From: Pseudomonadota bacterium
GTDB lineage: Bacteria; Pseudomonadota; Gammaproteobacteria; Burkholderiales; Gallionellaceae
Assembly (NCBI GenBank): GCA_021783855.1
Contig: JAJXTL010000142.1
Location: 1-7,034 of the forward strand
Reading direction: 5' to 3'
DNA: 7,034 bases
A program made the position numbers and the translations under genes. This document shows positions 1 to 5,251 of this stretch, one piece after another (positions within the stretch are counted from its first letter, which is position 1; every line of letters begins with the position of its first letter). Below the pieces are notes generated by a model. The model was not told where the DNA came from, did not search any database, and saw only the letters and a list, made by a program, of their open reading frames with translations.

Positions 1-1210
1 CGGTGCGCCCTGCAAGTTCCAGATCATCCTTTTTCGAGATGCCTTCCACCAGCACGCGCTGCACCGAACCCAGCATGCTTTCTGCCACAGCATTTTCCTG
101 CTCGGACAGGCGATCCTGAAGACGCTTCAGGCGCTCAGCCTTCACCTCGGGCGGCGTGTCGTCCTTCATCTCCGCAGCGGGCGTACCAGGGCGCGGGCTG
201 TACAGATAGCTGAAGCTGTTGTCGAAACCGATCTCGTCGATAAGCTTCAGCGTGAGCTCGAAATCCTGTTCGGTTTCGCCTGGAAATCCCACGATGAAAT
301 CCGAGGTGATGCATATGTCCGGGCGCGCCGCGCGCACGCGGCGGATGATGGACTTGTATTCAATCGCAGTATGCCCGCGCTTCATCGCCGCGAGTATTCT
401 GTCTGATCCCGACTGCACCGGAAGATGCAGATGGCTCACGAGCTTGGGCGTGTTTGCGTACACGTCGATCAGCCGTTGGCTCATGTCCCTGGGATGGGAG
501 GTCGTGTAGCGTATGCGCGAGATTTTGGGAAGACTGGCGATGGCTTGGATGAGATAGGCGAAGTCCACCGTATCGCCGTCCACGGCATCGCCCGCATAGG
601 CATTCACGTTCTGCCCGATCAGCGTCACTTCCCTGACACCCTGCTCCACCAGCACTTCGATGTCGCGCATCACGTCGGCCAGCGGGCGCGATACTTCCTC
701 GCCCCGCGTATAGGGCACCACGCAAAACGTGCAATACTTGCTGCATCCCTCCATCACCGAGACAAAAGCCGATGCCTTTGTCGTCTGCGGAATCGGCAGA
801 TGGTCGAACTTCTCTATCTCGGGAAAGCTGATGTCCACCTGCGAACTTCCCGTTTCCTGCCGCGCTCTGATCAGTTCAGGCAACCGGTGCAGGGTCTGCG
901 GGCCGAACACCACATCCACATAGGGTGCGCGCCTGATGATCGCCTCCCCCTCCTGGCTTGCGACGCATCCGCCAACACCGATCAGAAGGCCGGGCTTGGC
1001 CAGTTTGAGCGGGCGCACGCGCCCCAGATCGGAGAACACCTTCTCCTCGGCCTTCTCGCGTATCGAGCAGGTGTTGAACAGGATGACATCGGCTTCTTCT
1101 ATTCTGTCTGTCTGGCTCATCCCGTCGCAGGCGCGCAGCACGTCCGCCATCTTGTCCGAGTCATACTCGTTCATCTGGCAGCCATAGGTTTTAATGTAGA
1201 GTTTCTTCAT
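1..1210 (-). CDS. miaB: tRNA-2-methylthio-N6-dimethylallyladenosine synthase MiaB (C-terminus off the left edge)
   Basis: Radical-SAM methylthiotransferase that converts i6A37 to ms2i6A37 in tRNAs reading UNN codons, acting in the cytoplasm. I translated the minus strand from the ATG at 1210; 403 codons are open to the window edge, and the family is about 440-450 residues, so roughly the last 40, within the TRAM domain, are missing. The N-terminal UPF0004 domain starts [14 protein letters not shown] and carries the auxiliary-cluster cysteines C11, C48 (NTCSIREKA) and C82 (GVGGC). The radical-SAM cluster is C156-x3-C160-x2-C163 ([10 protein letters not shown]) followed by [16 protein letters not shown] and a PVQSGSD-type motif follow, as usual for the family. 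The start at 1210 fits the normal MiaB N-terminus, with an AGGA just upstream, although the frame stays open for 84 more codons upstream into a NERD remnant. Downstream neighbours lie outside the window. Confidence 0.97.
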   Translation of the reverse strand, partial: MKKLYIKTYGCQMNEYDSDKMADVLRACDGMSQTDRIEEADVILFNTCSIREKAEEKVFSDLGRVRPLKLAKPGLLIGVGGCVASQEGEAIIRRAPYVDVVFGPQTLHRLPELIRARQETGSSQVDISFPEIEKFDHLPIPQTTKASAFVSVMEGCSKYCTFCVVPYTRGEEVSRPLADVMRDIEVLVEQGVREVTLIGQNVNAYAGDAVDGDTVDFAYLIQAIASLPKISRIRYTTSHPRDMSQRLIDVYANTPKLVSHLHLPVQSGSDRILAAMKRGHTAIEYKSIIRRVRAARPDICITSDFIVGFPGETEQDFELTLKLIDEIGFDNSFSYLYSPRPGTPAAEMKDDTPPEVKAERLKRLQDRLSEQENAVAESMLGSVQRVLVEGISKKDDLELAGRT

Positions 1211-1295
1211 TTCCTGTCCAAAAAGTCTTCCCCTGTCAGGCTTGAATCGAAATACCCTATGCAAACTGGCAGATTCCCGCTCGACGCGGTCTGCC

Positions 1296-1301
1296 ATTAT
1301 A
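1296..1301 (-). promoter_or_regulatory. Probable -10 box of the miaB promoter
   Basis: The minus strand reads TATAAT, a perfect sigma-70 -10 hexamer, about 86 bases upstream of the miaB ATG. I see no convincing -35: the 17-base position reads ACCTGG. The box lies in unique sequence between miaB and the NERD repeat that ends near 1339, so the repeat sits just beyond the promoter region. It also argues against translating miaB from further upstream. Confidence 0.45.
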
Positions 1302-1338
1302 CTTGGTGTTCGATGAAACCAGGTGATCGCGGAAAGCA

Positions 1339-1462
1339 CGACCGGGATGTTGTGCCACACCCAGACGCTGTCTGCCAGGCAATTTTTCAGCTGCTCGGCT
1401 AACTGCAGTTCGCCGCGCGTATCGAAGCGGGCGGAGCCTAGGGAGGGGATCAGCGTGGCCAT
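1339..1462 (-). pseudogene. 5' remnant of a NERD-domain protein gene (copy 1)
   Basis: From the ATG at 1462 the minus strand encodes [19 protein letters not shown] and continues to WVWHNIPV, about 41 residues. This matches my memory of the N-terminus of NERD (nuclease-related domain) proteins, many of which are fused to a UvrD-like helicase. The expected continuation (GxKGRHPDFV and the nuclease core) is absent; after HNIPV the sequence turns into the region upstream of miaB. No SD is obvious before the ATG. The segment is the partner of the copy at 2780-2891 and keeps a 12-bp stretch (encoding about four residues around FDTR) that the other copy lacks. The frame has no stop before miaB, so annotation software might merge it into miaB. 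Family assignment is from memory of the motif and not proven. Confidence 0.6.
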
Positions 1463-1466
1463 GGGG
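1339..1466. repeat. Direct repeat, copy 1 (about 128 bp), flanking the ATPase gene
   Basis: This segment and 2780-2895 align by eye from CGACCGGGATGTTGTGCC to GGCCATGGGG, with scattered substitutions and one 12-bp gap in the second copy. Both are in the same orientation and together bracket the AAA_14 ATPase gene. On both sides identity stops abruptly. The repeat consists of the NERD-protein 5' fragment plus four bases before its ATG. Confidence 0.8.
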
Positions 1467-1489
1467 TTCGCGAAGGCGGGTTTTGTACT

Positions 1490-2668
1490 TTAAGCTCGCG
1501 CTGCGGATTCCACTGATTGCGCCAGCGCCTGCCAGCCGACAACGCGACAGCCGTCGCGTTCATACTGCCCATCGCCGCCATAAACAATGCCCGGCGGCAG
1601 CGCCGCATCGCCGAACAAAGCCGACAACTTGCGCAGCGCTGCCGTCCAGTCGCCGCTAAAAGTGGAACCAGATTTTATTTCCACGAGCATGAACCGGTTG
1701 CCCTCTGGGATCAACAGGTCAACCTCATGTCCCGCACTGTCGCGCCAGAAATACAACTCGGCAACTTGCCCGGCATTGAACTGGCGCTTGATCCACTCCG
1801 ACACCACCAGCGTTTCAAATAACGCACCGCGCGAGGCATGGGTGGTCAGCGTATTCACATCGCGTATGCCCAACAAATACGCCATCAAACCGGTATCGAG
1901 AAAGTACAACTTGGGCATCTTCACCAGCCGCTTGCCGAAATTCTGATGGTGAGGGCGCAACAGATAAACGACATAACTTGCCTCCAGCACCGTCATCCAT
2001 TCCCGCGCGGTTACATGAGAAATGCCACAATCCGCCGCCAGCGCGGAAAGATTGAGCAACTGCCCCGAGCGTGCGGCGCACATCTTGAGGAAGCGCTGGA
2101 ACAGCGACAAATCGCGTACCGCCAACAACTGCCGTACATCTCTTTCCAGATAAGTGGTCACGTAGTTGGGGAACCAGTCGCCGGGCGCAACGGGACGGTC
2201 GTACAGCGGCGGATAACACCCACGCAACATCGTTTCATCCAGCGTTGCGGGCAGCAAGCCGCCTTCCCTCAACTCGGCCAGCGAAAACGGCAGCAACTGC
2301 AACAACCCCACCCGTCCCGCCAGCGACTGGCTGATGTTGGACATCAAGCCAAACTGCTGCGACCCCGTGAGAATGAACTCGCCCATCCGCCGGCGCTTAT
2401 CCACCACGCCTTGCAGATAAGAAAACAAATCCGGGCAACGCTGCACCTCGTCAAGAATCGCCCCCTGCGGAAACCGCGCCAGAAAACCGCGCGGATCGGA
2501 GTCGGCAAACGAACGCTCCTCCGGGTCTTCCAGCGAAACGTAAGGCTTGCCCGCAAACAGCGTGCGCGCCAACGTCGTCTTGCCAGACTGGCGCGGCCCC
2601 GTGATCGCCAGCACGGGAAAACCCTGCGCCAGACGCAAGGCGGTGGAAAATGCGGATCGGTTTAGCAT
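1490..2668 (-). CDS. AAA_14 / DUF4143 family ATPase
   Basis: A 392-residue protein of the widespread prokaryotic family with an N-terminal AAA ATPase (AAA_14) and a C-terminal DUF4143 domain. The Walker A is GPRQSGKTT at residues 24-32, the Walker B AILDE at 70-74, and the sensor-1-like strand FILTGSQQF at 98-106. The middle (about residues 200-240) has a winged-helix character. The end has a PD-(D/E)XK nuclease-like pattern: E315-x-D317, then E330-x-K332 (VEIKSG). Length is normal for the family and the frame is uninterrupted. The biological role is not established; members are scattered, often in accessory regions. The start at 2668 fits the usual N-terminus but has no good SD; a 29-bp near-palindrome lies just upstream. 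The gene sits alone between two NERD direct repeats, which suggests it arrived or was rearranged as a unit. Confidence 0.93.
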   Translation of the reverse strand: MLNRSAFSTALRLAQGFPVLAITGPRQSGKTTLARTLFAGKPYVSLEDPEERSFADSDPRGFLARFPQGAILDEVQRCPDLFSYLQGVVDKRRRMGEFILTGSQQFGLMSNISQSLAGRVGLLQLLPFSLAELREGGLLPATLDETMLRGCYPPLYDRPVAPGDWFPNYVTTYLERDVRQLLAVRDLSLFQRFLKMCAARSGQLLNLSALAADCGISHVTAREWMTVLEASYVVYLLRPHHQNFGKRLVKMPKLYFLDTGLMAYLLGIRDVNTLTTHASRGALFETLVVSEWIKRQFNAGQVAELYFWRDSAGHEVDLLIPEGNRFMLVEIKSGSTFSGDWTAALRKLSALFGDAALPPGIVYGGDGQYERDGCRVVGWQALAQSVESAARA

Positions 2669-2672
2669 ATTT

Positions 2673-2701
2673 GCAATTTAAAAGTTGAAACTTCAAATTG
2701 C
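2673..2701. promoter_or_regulatory. Near-perfect 29-bp palindrome just upstream of the ATPase start
   Basis: The arms GCAATTTAAAAGTT and AACTTCAAATTGC face each other around a 2-base centre, with 7 outer pairs perfect and one mismatch plus a one-base bulge inside. It ends 4 bases from the ATG at 2668. It could be an operator, or an mRNA hairpin limiting access to a start that lacks an SD. It has no T-tract placing it as a terminator for an upstream gene. Confidence 0.4.
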
Positions 2702-2779
2702 ATGGTAAGGGAAAACGGGGTGGAGGGGAAGGGGTGCATGCCGTTAAAACGATTGCGATTCTGCCCCCCTTAGCTCCCT

Positions 2780-2891
2780 CGACCGGGATGTTGTGCCGCA
2801 CCCGTGCGTTGTCTGCCAGGCAATCCTTCAGCCGTTCGGCGAGACGCAACTCGCCGCGCGCAGCGCCAAGGGAGGGTATCAGGGTGGCCAT
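2780..2891 (-). pseudogene. 5' remnant of a NERD-domain protein gene (copy 2)
   Basis: From the ATG at 2891 the minus strand encodes [17 protein letters not shown] and continues to VRHNIPV, homologous to copy 1 but missing four residues (12 bp) after SLGAAR. After HNIPV comes EGAKGGR, which may be a degraded trace of the family's GAKGRHPDF motif with small indels. The remaining open frame is shadow sequence running over the start of the ATPase gene, so I end the remnant at the repeat boundary. It lies 111 bases upstream of the ATPase ATG. Confidence 0.6.
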
Positions 2892-2895
2892 GGGG
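2780..2895. repeat. Direct repeat, copy 2 (about 116 bp), flanking the ATPase gene
   Basis: Partner of 1339-1466 in the same orientation. Shared blocks include GACCGGGATGTTGTGCC, GTCTGCCAGGCAA, TCGCCGCGCG and GTGGCCATGGGG. The 12-bp length difference falls after TCGCCGCGCG and keeps the reading frame. Confidence 0.8.
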
Positions 2896-3025
2896 TGGGG
2901 TTAGGGATTATGTGGGGCGAGAGGGGCTAAAGGTACGGAGTTGATTTTTTTAACATCACGGACAACTTCGGAAACATTTCGCTCCGGCATTTTTGGCTCT
3001 AACTTTCAAATTAGGAATTCAATAA

Positions 3026-3268
3026 TCAAGTTAGGCTTGCATTCTCAGCGGCTAGTTTTAACTCGACCATCTTAGTGAAATGCTGACTTGCAGATAAAGA
3101 TTTGTACAAAATGGCCCGCCAGTGATTGTTTCCGAATGTCGCTTCCAATCGCGCCGCCATTTTTTTGAGAAATTGTGTCGAGCTGTTTCCTCCGTCGCTT
3201 AAGTGATCAACGCATGCGCCAAGCGCTGTAGAAATCTCGTCGTTCGCGAACTGGGTGCAACGCATCAT
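3026..3268 (-). CDS. Hypothetical 80-codon ORF, possibly debris
   Basis: I do not recognise this product. The 80 codons give a largely polar, helical-looking sequence with a basic patch (FLKKMAARLEATF, residues 34-46) and no membrane segment or known motif. Its first six or so codons overlap, in another frame, the surviving DUF5615 toxin fragment. Its apparent SD (GGAG before ATGATG) is really toxin coding sequence, so the start is doubtful. The rest, downstream of the toxin break, may be the tail of an unrelated gene joined there, or may not be coding. Local base composition is richer in A+T than the neighbours, which is consistent with a different origin. Confidence 0.25.
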   Translation of the reverse strand: MMRCTQFANDEISTALGACVDHLSDGGNSSTQFLKKMAARLEATFGNNHWRAILYKSLSASQHFTKMVELKLAAENASLT

Positions 3269-3332
3269 GCTCCGCCTTTTTCAGCCAACTGGCTAAGCGT
3301 CGGGGGAGTTGCGCGTCGACCAGGGATTTCAT
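3207..3332 (-). pseudogene. Truncated DUF5615 (PIN-like) toxin
   Basis: The ATG at 3332 overlaps the DUF433 antitoxin stop in an ATGA, the usual coupled arrangement of DUF433/DUF5615 pairs. The frame begins MKSLVDAQLPRRLASWLKK and continues AEHDALH, matching the family's LVDAQLPxxLAxxL...GHDxxHT start, including the conserved acidic residue D6. After residue 26 homology ends and a stop follows at codon 42, whereas the family is about 110-120 residues with further acidic PIN-fold residues. No other frame downstream resumes the family sequence, so this looks like a deletion or recombination junction and not a simple frameshift. The fragment should have no RNase activity. Confidence 0.75.
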
Positions 3333-3553
3333 GCGGCCAGGCGTTCAAACCGTTTCACATGAGTCAGCCGCGCGGCGTAGGACAGCGCGGCCAGAATGTC
3401 TTCCCGCTCCAAATCTTCATAGTCTTGCAAAATTTCTTCGGTGGTCATGCCGCTGGCCAGCCACTCCAGCACGTTTTCAACCGGATAGCGCAGGCCGCGG
3501 ATGCAGGGCTTGCCGTGGCACACGGCGGGGTCTATGGTAATGCGGTCGCTCAT
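3329..3553 (-). CDS. DUF433 family antitoxin (VapB45-like)
   Basis: A 74-residue protein beginning MSDRITIDPAVCHGKPCIRG, followed by YPVENVLEWLASGMTTEEIL, the hallmark of DUF433. It is a small winged-helix protein that normally acts as the antitoxin of a DUF5615 PIN-like RNase. The frame is open 14 codons further up, but I choose the ATG at 3553 because AGGAGGTAATA lies directly before it, an excellent SD, and because the family starts here. The gene overlaps the start of its toxin by 4 bases, but that toxin is cut short after about 26 residues. The antitoxin itself is full length with all its usual motifs, so it survives without a working partner in this window. It may now serve as a DNA-binding regulator or an anti-addiction element; that is inference. 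Confidence 0.9.
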   Translation of the reverse strand: MSDRITIDPAVCHGKPCIRGLRYPVENVLEWLASGMTTEEILQDYEDLEREDILAALSYAARLTHVKRFERLAA

Positions 3554-3640
3554 TATTACCTCCTGCTTTTCTGGTTTGCTATCAATGAAGTTCACAGTGG
3601 AATATTACACCAGGCTGTGCCCGCTGTGGGCGCATATACC

Positions 3641-3706
3641 TGGGGACGGAGCCACATTCATTTTCCCGATTTGAGCATAAGGGATCAGCATCGAATTCAT
3701 TTTCCA
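3641..3706. repeat. Pair of REP-like short direct repeats
   Basis: Two related units lie 39 bp apart and end in the same ATTCATTTTCC: GGGGACGGAGCCAC before the first (3642-3666) and GGGATCAGCATCGA before the second (3681-3705). The first unit resembles sequences I remember beside REP-associated tyrosine transposases (RAYT/IS200-like) in proteobacteria, but no transposase gene is in the window. It fills the gap between the XRE antitoxin and the DUF433 gene. Confidence 0.4.
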
Positions 3707-3714
3707 TGAGTAAA

Positions 3715-4008
3715 TCACGCCGCCAGCTTGAGTTCGACTTTCTTTCCCGCCCGCGTTGCCAACGTAATCAGCATGTCCAGGCTGAACTTCTCGAACTTGC
3801 CGCGGATCAGGTCGGAGACGCGCGATTGTGAGATGCCGAGCATTTGGGCGGCTTCGGCCTGAGTCCAGTCCTTGTCGCGGATCAGGATTTCGAGCTGGCA
3901 CATGAGTTGGGAGCGCATCGCGAGGATGGCGGCTTCGTCTGGCGGAAATCCAAGGTCCAGAAATACATTTCCACTGGATTTGGTGACCTTCAGTTTTTCT
4001 TTTTTCAT
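3715..4008 (-). CDS. XRE-family HTH antitoxin (HigA-like, COG5606 type)
   Basis: A 97-residue DNA-binding protein. The helix-turn-helix covers about residues 47-71 (DWTQAEAAQMLGIS, then QSRVSDLIRGKF), preceded by the FLDLGFPPDEAAIL segment typical of antitoxins paired with phage Gp49-like toxins. It would neutralise the toxin by binding it and repress the operon. The ATG at 4008 has GGAGAG upstream and overlaps the stop of the toxin's original frame in ATGA, the usual toxin-first higBA layout. It is complete at both ends, although the toxin ahead of it is disrupted twice; ribosomes terminating early in the toxin may reach this gene less often, so it may rely on its own SD. Confidence 0.9.
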   Translation of the reverse strand: MKKEKLKVTKSSGNVFLDLGFPPDEAAILAMRSQLMCQLEILIRDKDWTQAEAAQMLGISQSRVSDLIRGKFEKFSLDMLITLATRAGKKVELKLAA

Positions 4009-4360
4009 TTTGCACTCTCCTTGAGTTGCTTGTAGCGAGTGGACGCCAGTTCGATGTCTTCCTTGCGGGTTTACTGGGTCTTCTTGTGAAAGGCATGTAG
4101 CACACCTGCTAGCAGGTTCTTGTGCCCTTTAGGGTATAAACCGCATCGGCAAATTTCGCCACGTAAATGACGCGCCATTCGCCCAATACATGGACATGAA
4201 TCTCGTAAGCACCTGCGCCCACGTTCAGCATCGGTTTCCAATCGGCGGGCATCAGGCCAGCCTGTACGCGGAAGAGTTGGAAACCGGAAGCTTGCTTCAC
4301 CTCGCGGGGAAAAGCGGCCAGATCGTCTTCGCTGGAGCCGATGAACTTGAGCGGTTTCAT
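4005..4360 (-). pseudogene. HigB/Gp49-like (DUF891, COG4679) toxin, interrupted
   Basis: Residues 1-75 from the ATG at 4360 are a good Gp49-like toxin: MKPLKFIGSSEDDLAAFP, then FQLFRVQAGLMPADWKPM, AYEIHVH and RVIYVAKFADAVY. This RelE-superfamily fold normally cleaves mRNA on the ribosome. After Y75 a 32-bp insertion shifts the frame and gives a TAG stop after 83 codons. Removing the insert restores VLHAFHKKTQ, a TAA where the family has Lys, then TRKEDIELASTRYKQLKESAK and a stop at 4005 that overlaps the antitoxin start. The gene therefore has two independent lesions, an insertion and a nonsense mutation. The first 83 codons might still be made, but they lack the C-terminal helix that usually carries catalytic basic residues. 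Confidence 0.85.
4104..4135. mobile_element. 32-bp palindrome-bearing insertion inside the toxin gene
   Basis: Comparison with the expected Gp49-like protein isolates these 32 bases as extra sequence between codons for Y75 and the following VLHAF. It contains a perfect 14-bp palindrome ACCTGCTAGCAGGT (4104-4117) and a small CCCTTTAGGG hairpin (4125-4134), joined by TCTTGTG. This architecture resembles a REP-type or miniature non-autonomous repeat. I see no clear target duplication. The boundaries could shift by a base or two. Confidence 0.6.
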
Positions 4361-4366
4361 TTGGAG

Positions 4367-4395
4367 AATATATAAGTATTTATATTAAATGGCAA
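4367..4395 (-). promoter_or_regulatory. Promoter and possible operator of the higBA-like pair
   Basis: On the minus strand TTGCCA (4390-4395) and TATATT (4367-4372) are separated by exactly 17 bases, each matching 5 of 6 consensus positions. The expected transcription start falls within a base or two of the toxin ATG at 4360, so the mRNA would be nearly leaderless, consistent with the missing SD. The -10 lies in a 20-bp imperfect palindrome AATATATAAGTATTTATATT (4367-4386), a plausible autoregulatory HigA operator. Confidence 0.65.
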
Positions 4396-4431
4396 GCCGT
4401 TGTTTTTAGCTGACGTGTGCTCAGATTTGTT

Positions 4432-4535
4432 GTCATTTCACCTCCAGCCCCAACCACGCATCCGAAGTCAGCGGCCTCTTCAGCGCAGGCAGTATCTCTT
4501 CCAGTCAGGCCAGCGCAAGCTTCTCCTTCTCGCAC
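4432..4535 (-). pseudogene. C-terminal remnant ending TSDAWLGLEVK, unidentified gene
   Basis: On the minus strand one frame reads ELWCEKEKLALA, a TGA, then LEEILPALKRP followed by LTSDAWLGLEVK and a TGA at 4432. It looks like the eroded last 30-35 codons of a protein with an internal nonsense codon. A related tail lies at 5252-5287 on the other side of ccdAB. I do not recognise the parent family. Open frames in other phases here (about 60 codons on either strand) have no features and I regard them as chance. Confidence 0.3.
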
Positions 4536-4585
4536 CATAACTCTTCGCCCAACCCCCTTCTTCATCATCTGTATCTGCGCTACCT

Positions 4586-4900
4586 TTAAATTCCAGTAAA
4601 CAGGAGATCCAGTGCCACAATGATTTCGTCTCGTTTTCCCTTCAGCGATGTGGCCTTGCCGCCCAATGAGCGTACGGGAACTCCTGCCATTTCAGCGGTG
4701 GACATGATGACGGTTGTGTTTTTGATCTTGAATTTCGGGTTGAGGGTTTGGGCTGCGAGTCCCATTTCTTCTGCAAGGACGAGCGGTACGACGACGCGGG
4801 TTACCAGTGTGTCCAGCAGGTCGGCCTGTACATCCAGCAGGTAGGGGATGGCCTTGCGTGTGGCCGGGTTCGGGTTGAGGTATACGTCGAACTGTGCCAT
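4586..4900 (-). CDS. ccdB: CcdB family toxin (DNA gyrase inhibitor)
   Basis: A 104-residue CcdB homologue, close to the 101 residues of the F-plasmid protein. It starts MAQFDVYLNPNPATRKAIPY, followed by LLDVQADLLDTLVTRVVVPL, the conserved core strand region, then TAEMAGVPVRSLG and the C-terminal helix ending LDLLFTGI. CcdB traps the GyrA-DNA cleavage complex and causes double-strand breaks unless held by CcdA. F-CcdB ends in W-G-I, with Trp99 needed for gyrase poisoning; here the position is Thr102 before G103-I104, so potency or target may differ, although some chromosomal homologues also lack that Trp. Its ATG shares one base with the ccdA stop (TGATG), so translation is coupled. No frame damage is visible. 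Confidence 0.95.
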   Translation of the reverse strand: MAQFDVYLNPNPATRKAIPYLLDVQADLLDTLVTRVVVPLVLAEEMGLAAQTLNPKFKIKNTTVIMSTAEMAGVPVRSLGGKATSLKGKRDEIIVALDLLFTGI

Positions 4901-5148
4901 CAGAATCGGCGCAGGCCGTCGCTGAAGGTGCCGCGCACTTCGATGCGGCGGTTGTATTCCTCAAGCGCGTTTTTGTTTGCGGCCAGCCATTGTTCGCTCT
5001 GTGCCTGCCGGACAATTTCAGCCAGGTGCAGCTCCAGCGTCTGGGAGAGGTTGATGTTGAGCTGCTTTGCCTGTTGCAGAAGATCGGCATTGATGCTGAG
5101 GTTGGCCGATTTCTTTGGGGCTGCCGGATTGAAGCTGATGTTTCCCAC
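4900..5148 (-). CDS. ccdA: CcdA family antitoxin
   Basis: An 82-residue protein. The N-terminal ribbon-helix-helix (about residues 1-45, with SANLSINADLLQQAKQL and NINLSQTLELHL) dimerises and binds the operon's operator. The C-terminal part (from about Q53: QWLAANKNALEEYNRRIEVRG, then TFSDGLRRF) matches the flexible CcdB-binding tail of F-CcdA, including its W, N and final FxDxxR-aromatic pattern. The frame is open to 5205, but the extra codons overlap the promoter; I choose the GTG at 5148 because AAGGA lies 7 bases upstream and the family N-terminus fits. Antitoxin-first order with a one-base overlap to ccdB is standard for ccdAB. Confidence 0.92.
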   Translation of the reverse strand: MGNISFNPAAPKKSANLSINADLLQQAKQLNINLSQTLELHLAEIVRQAQSEQWLAANKNALEEYNRRIEVRGTFSDGLRRF

Positions 5149-5170
5149 GGTTATTCCTTGTCCTGACAAT

Positions 5171-5205
5171 GCGCATAATCTACGCGCATAAAACAGGCGC
5201 GTCAA
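5171..5205 (-). promoter_or_regulatory. ccdAB promoter with a repeated operator-like site
   Basis: On the minus strand TTGACG (5200-5205) and TAGATT (5177-5182) are 17 bases apart, a good sigma-70 spacing. Two perfect copies of TTATGCGC (5184-5191 and 5171-5178) repeat with a 13-base period and overlap the -10, an arrangement suited to RHH dimer binding and autorepression by CcdA. The predicted transcript starts about 20 bases before the ccdA GTG. Confidence 0.65.
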
Positions 5206-5251
5206 TAAGGGGTGCGCTGGTCGAACAAGGTTTGTCCTCGAAGGTGTTTGT

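Noticed and set aside
425..1402. Long plus-strand open frame (325 codons)
   Set aside because: It is antisense to miaB, whose identity is certain, and its translation has no recognisable motif.
1838..2665. Plus-strand open frame of 275 codons
   Set aside because: Antisense shadow of the AAA_14 ATPase gene; composition rich in Q, R and H is typical of such shadows.
2451..2891. 146-codon minus-strand frame as a full gene
   Set aside because: Only the first ~41 codons (NERD remnant) have homology; the remainder is shadow sequence overlapping the ATPase start.
3554..3595. Upstream extension of the DUF433 antitoxin
   Set aside because: The strong SD AGGAGG lies directly before the ATG at 3553, and the family begins there.
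3041..3745. VELKLAA shared by the XRE antitoxin C-terminus and the 80-codon ORF
   Set aside because: The underlying DNA is only loosely similar and the match is seven common residues, so I treat it as chance.
3605..4105. 166-codon minus-strand frame over the antitoxin
   Set aside because: Shadow of the XRE antitoxin; it also runs through the REP-like repeats and carries no motif.
4380..4599. Small open frames of about 60 codons on both strands between higBA and ccdAB
   Set aside because: No SD, no motif and opposing overlapping frames; the only recognisable signal is the TSDAWLG-type tail in a third frame.
5149..5205. N-terminal extension of CcdA
   Set aside because: The extra codons overlap the ccdAB promoter and are not family-like; the GTG at 5148 has an SD.
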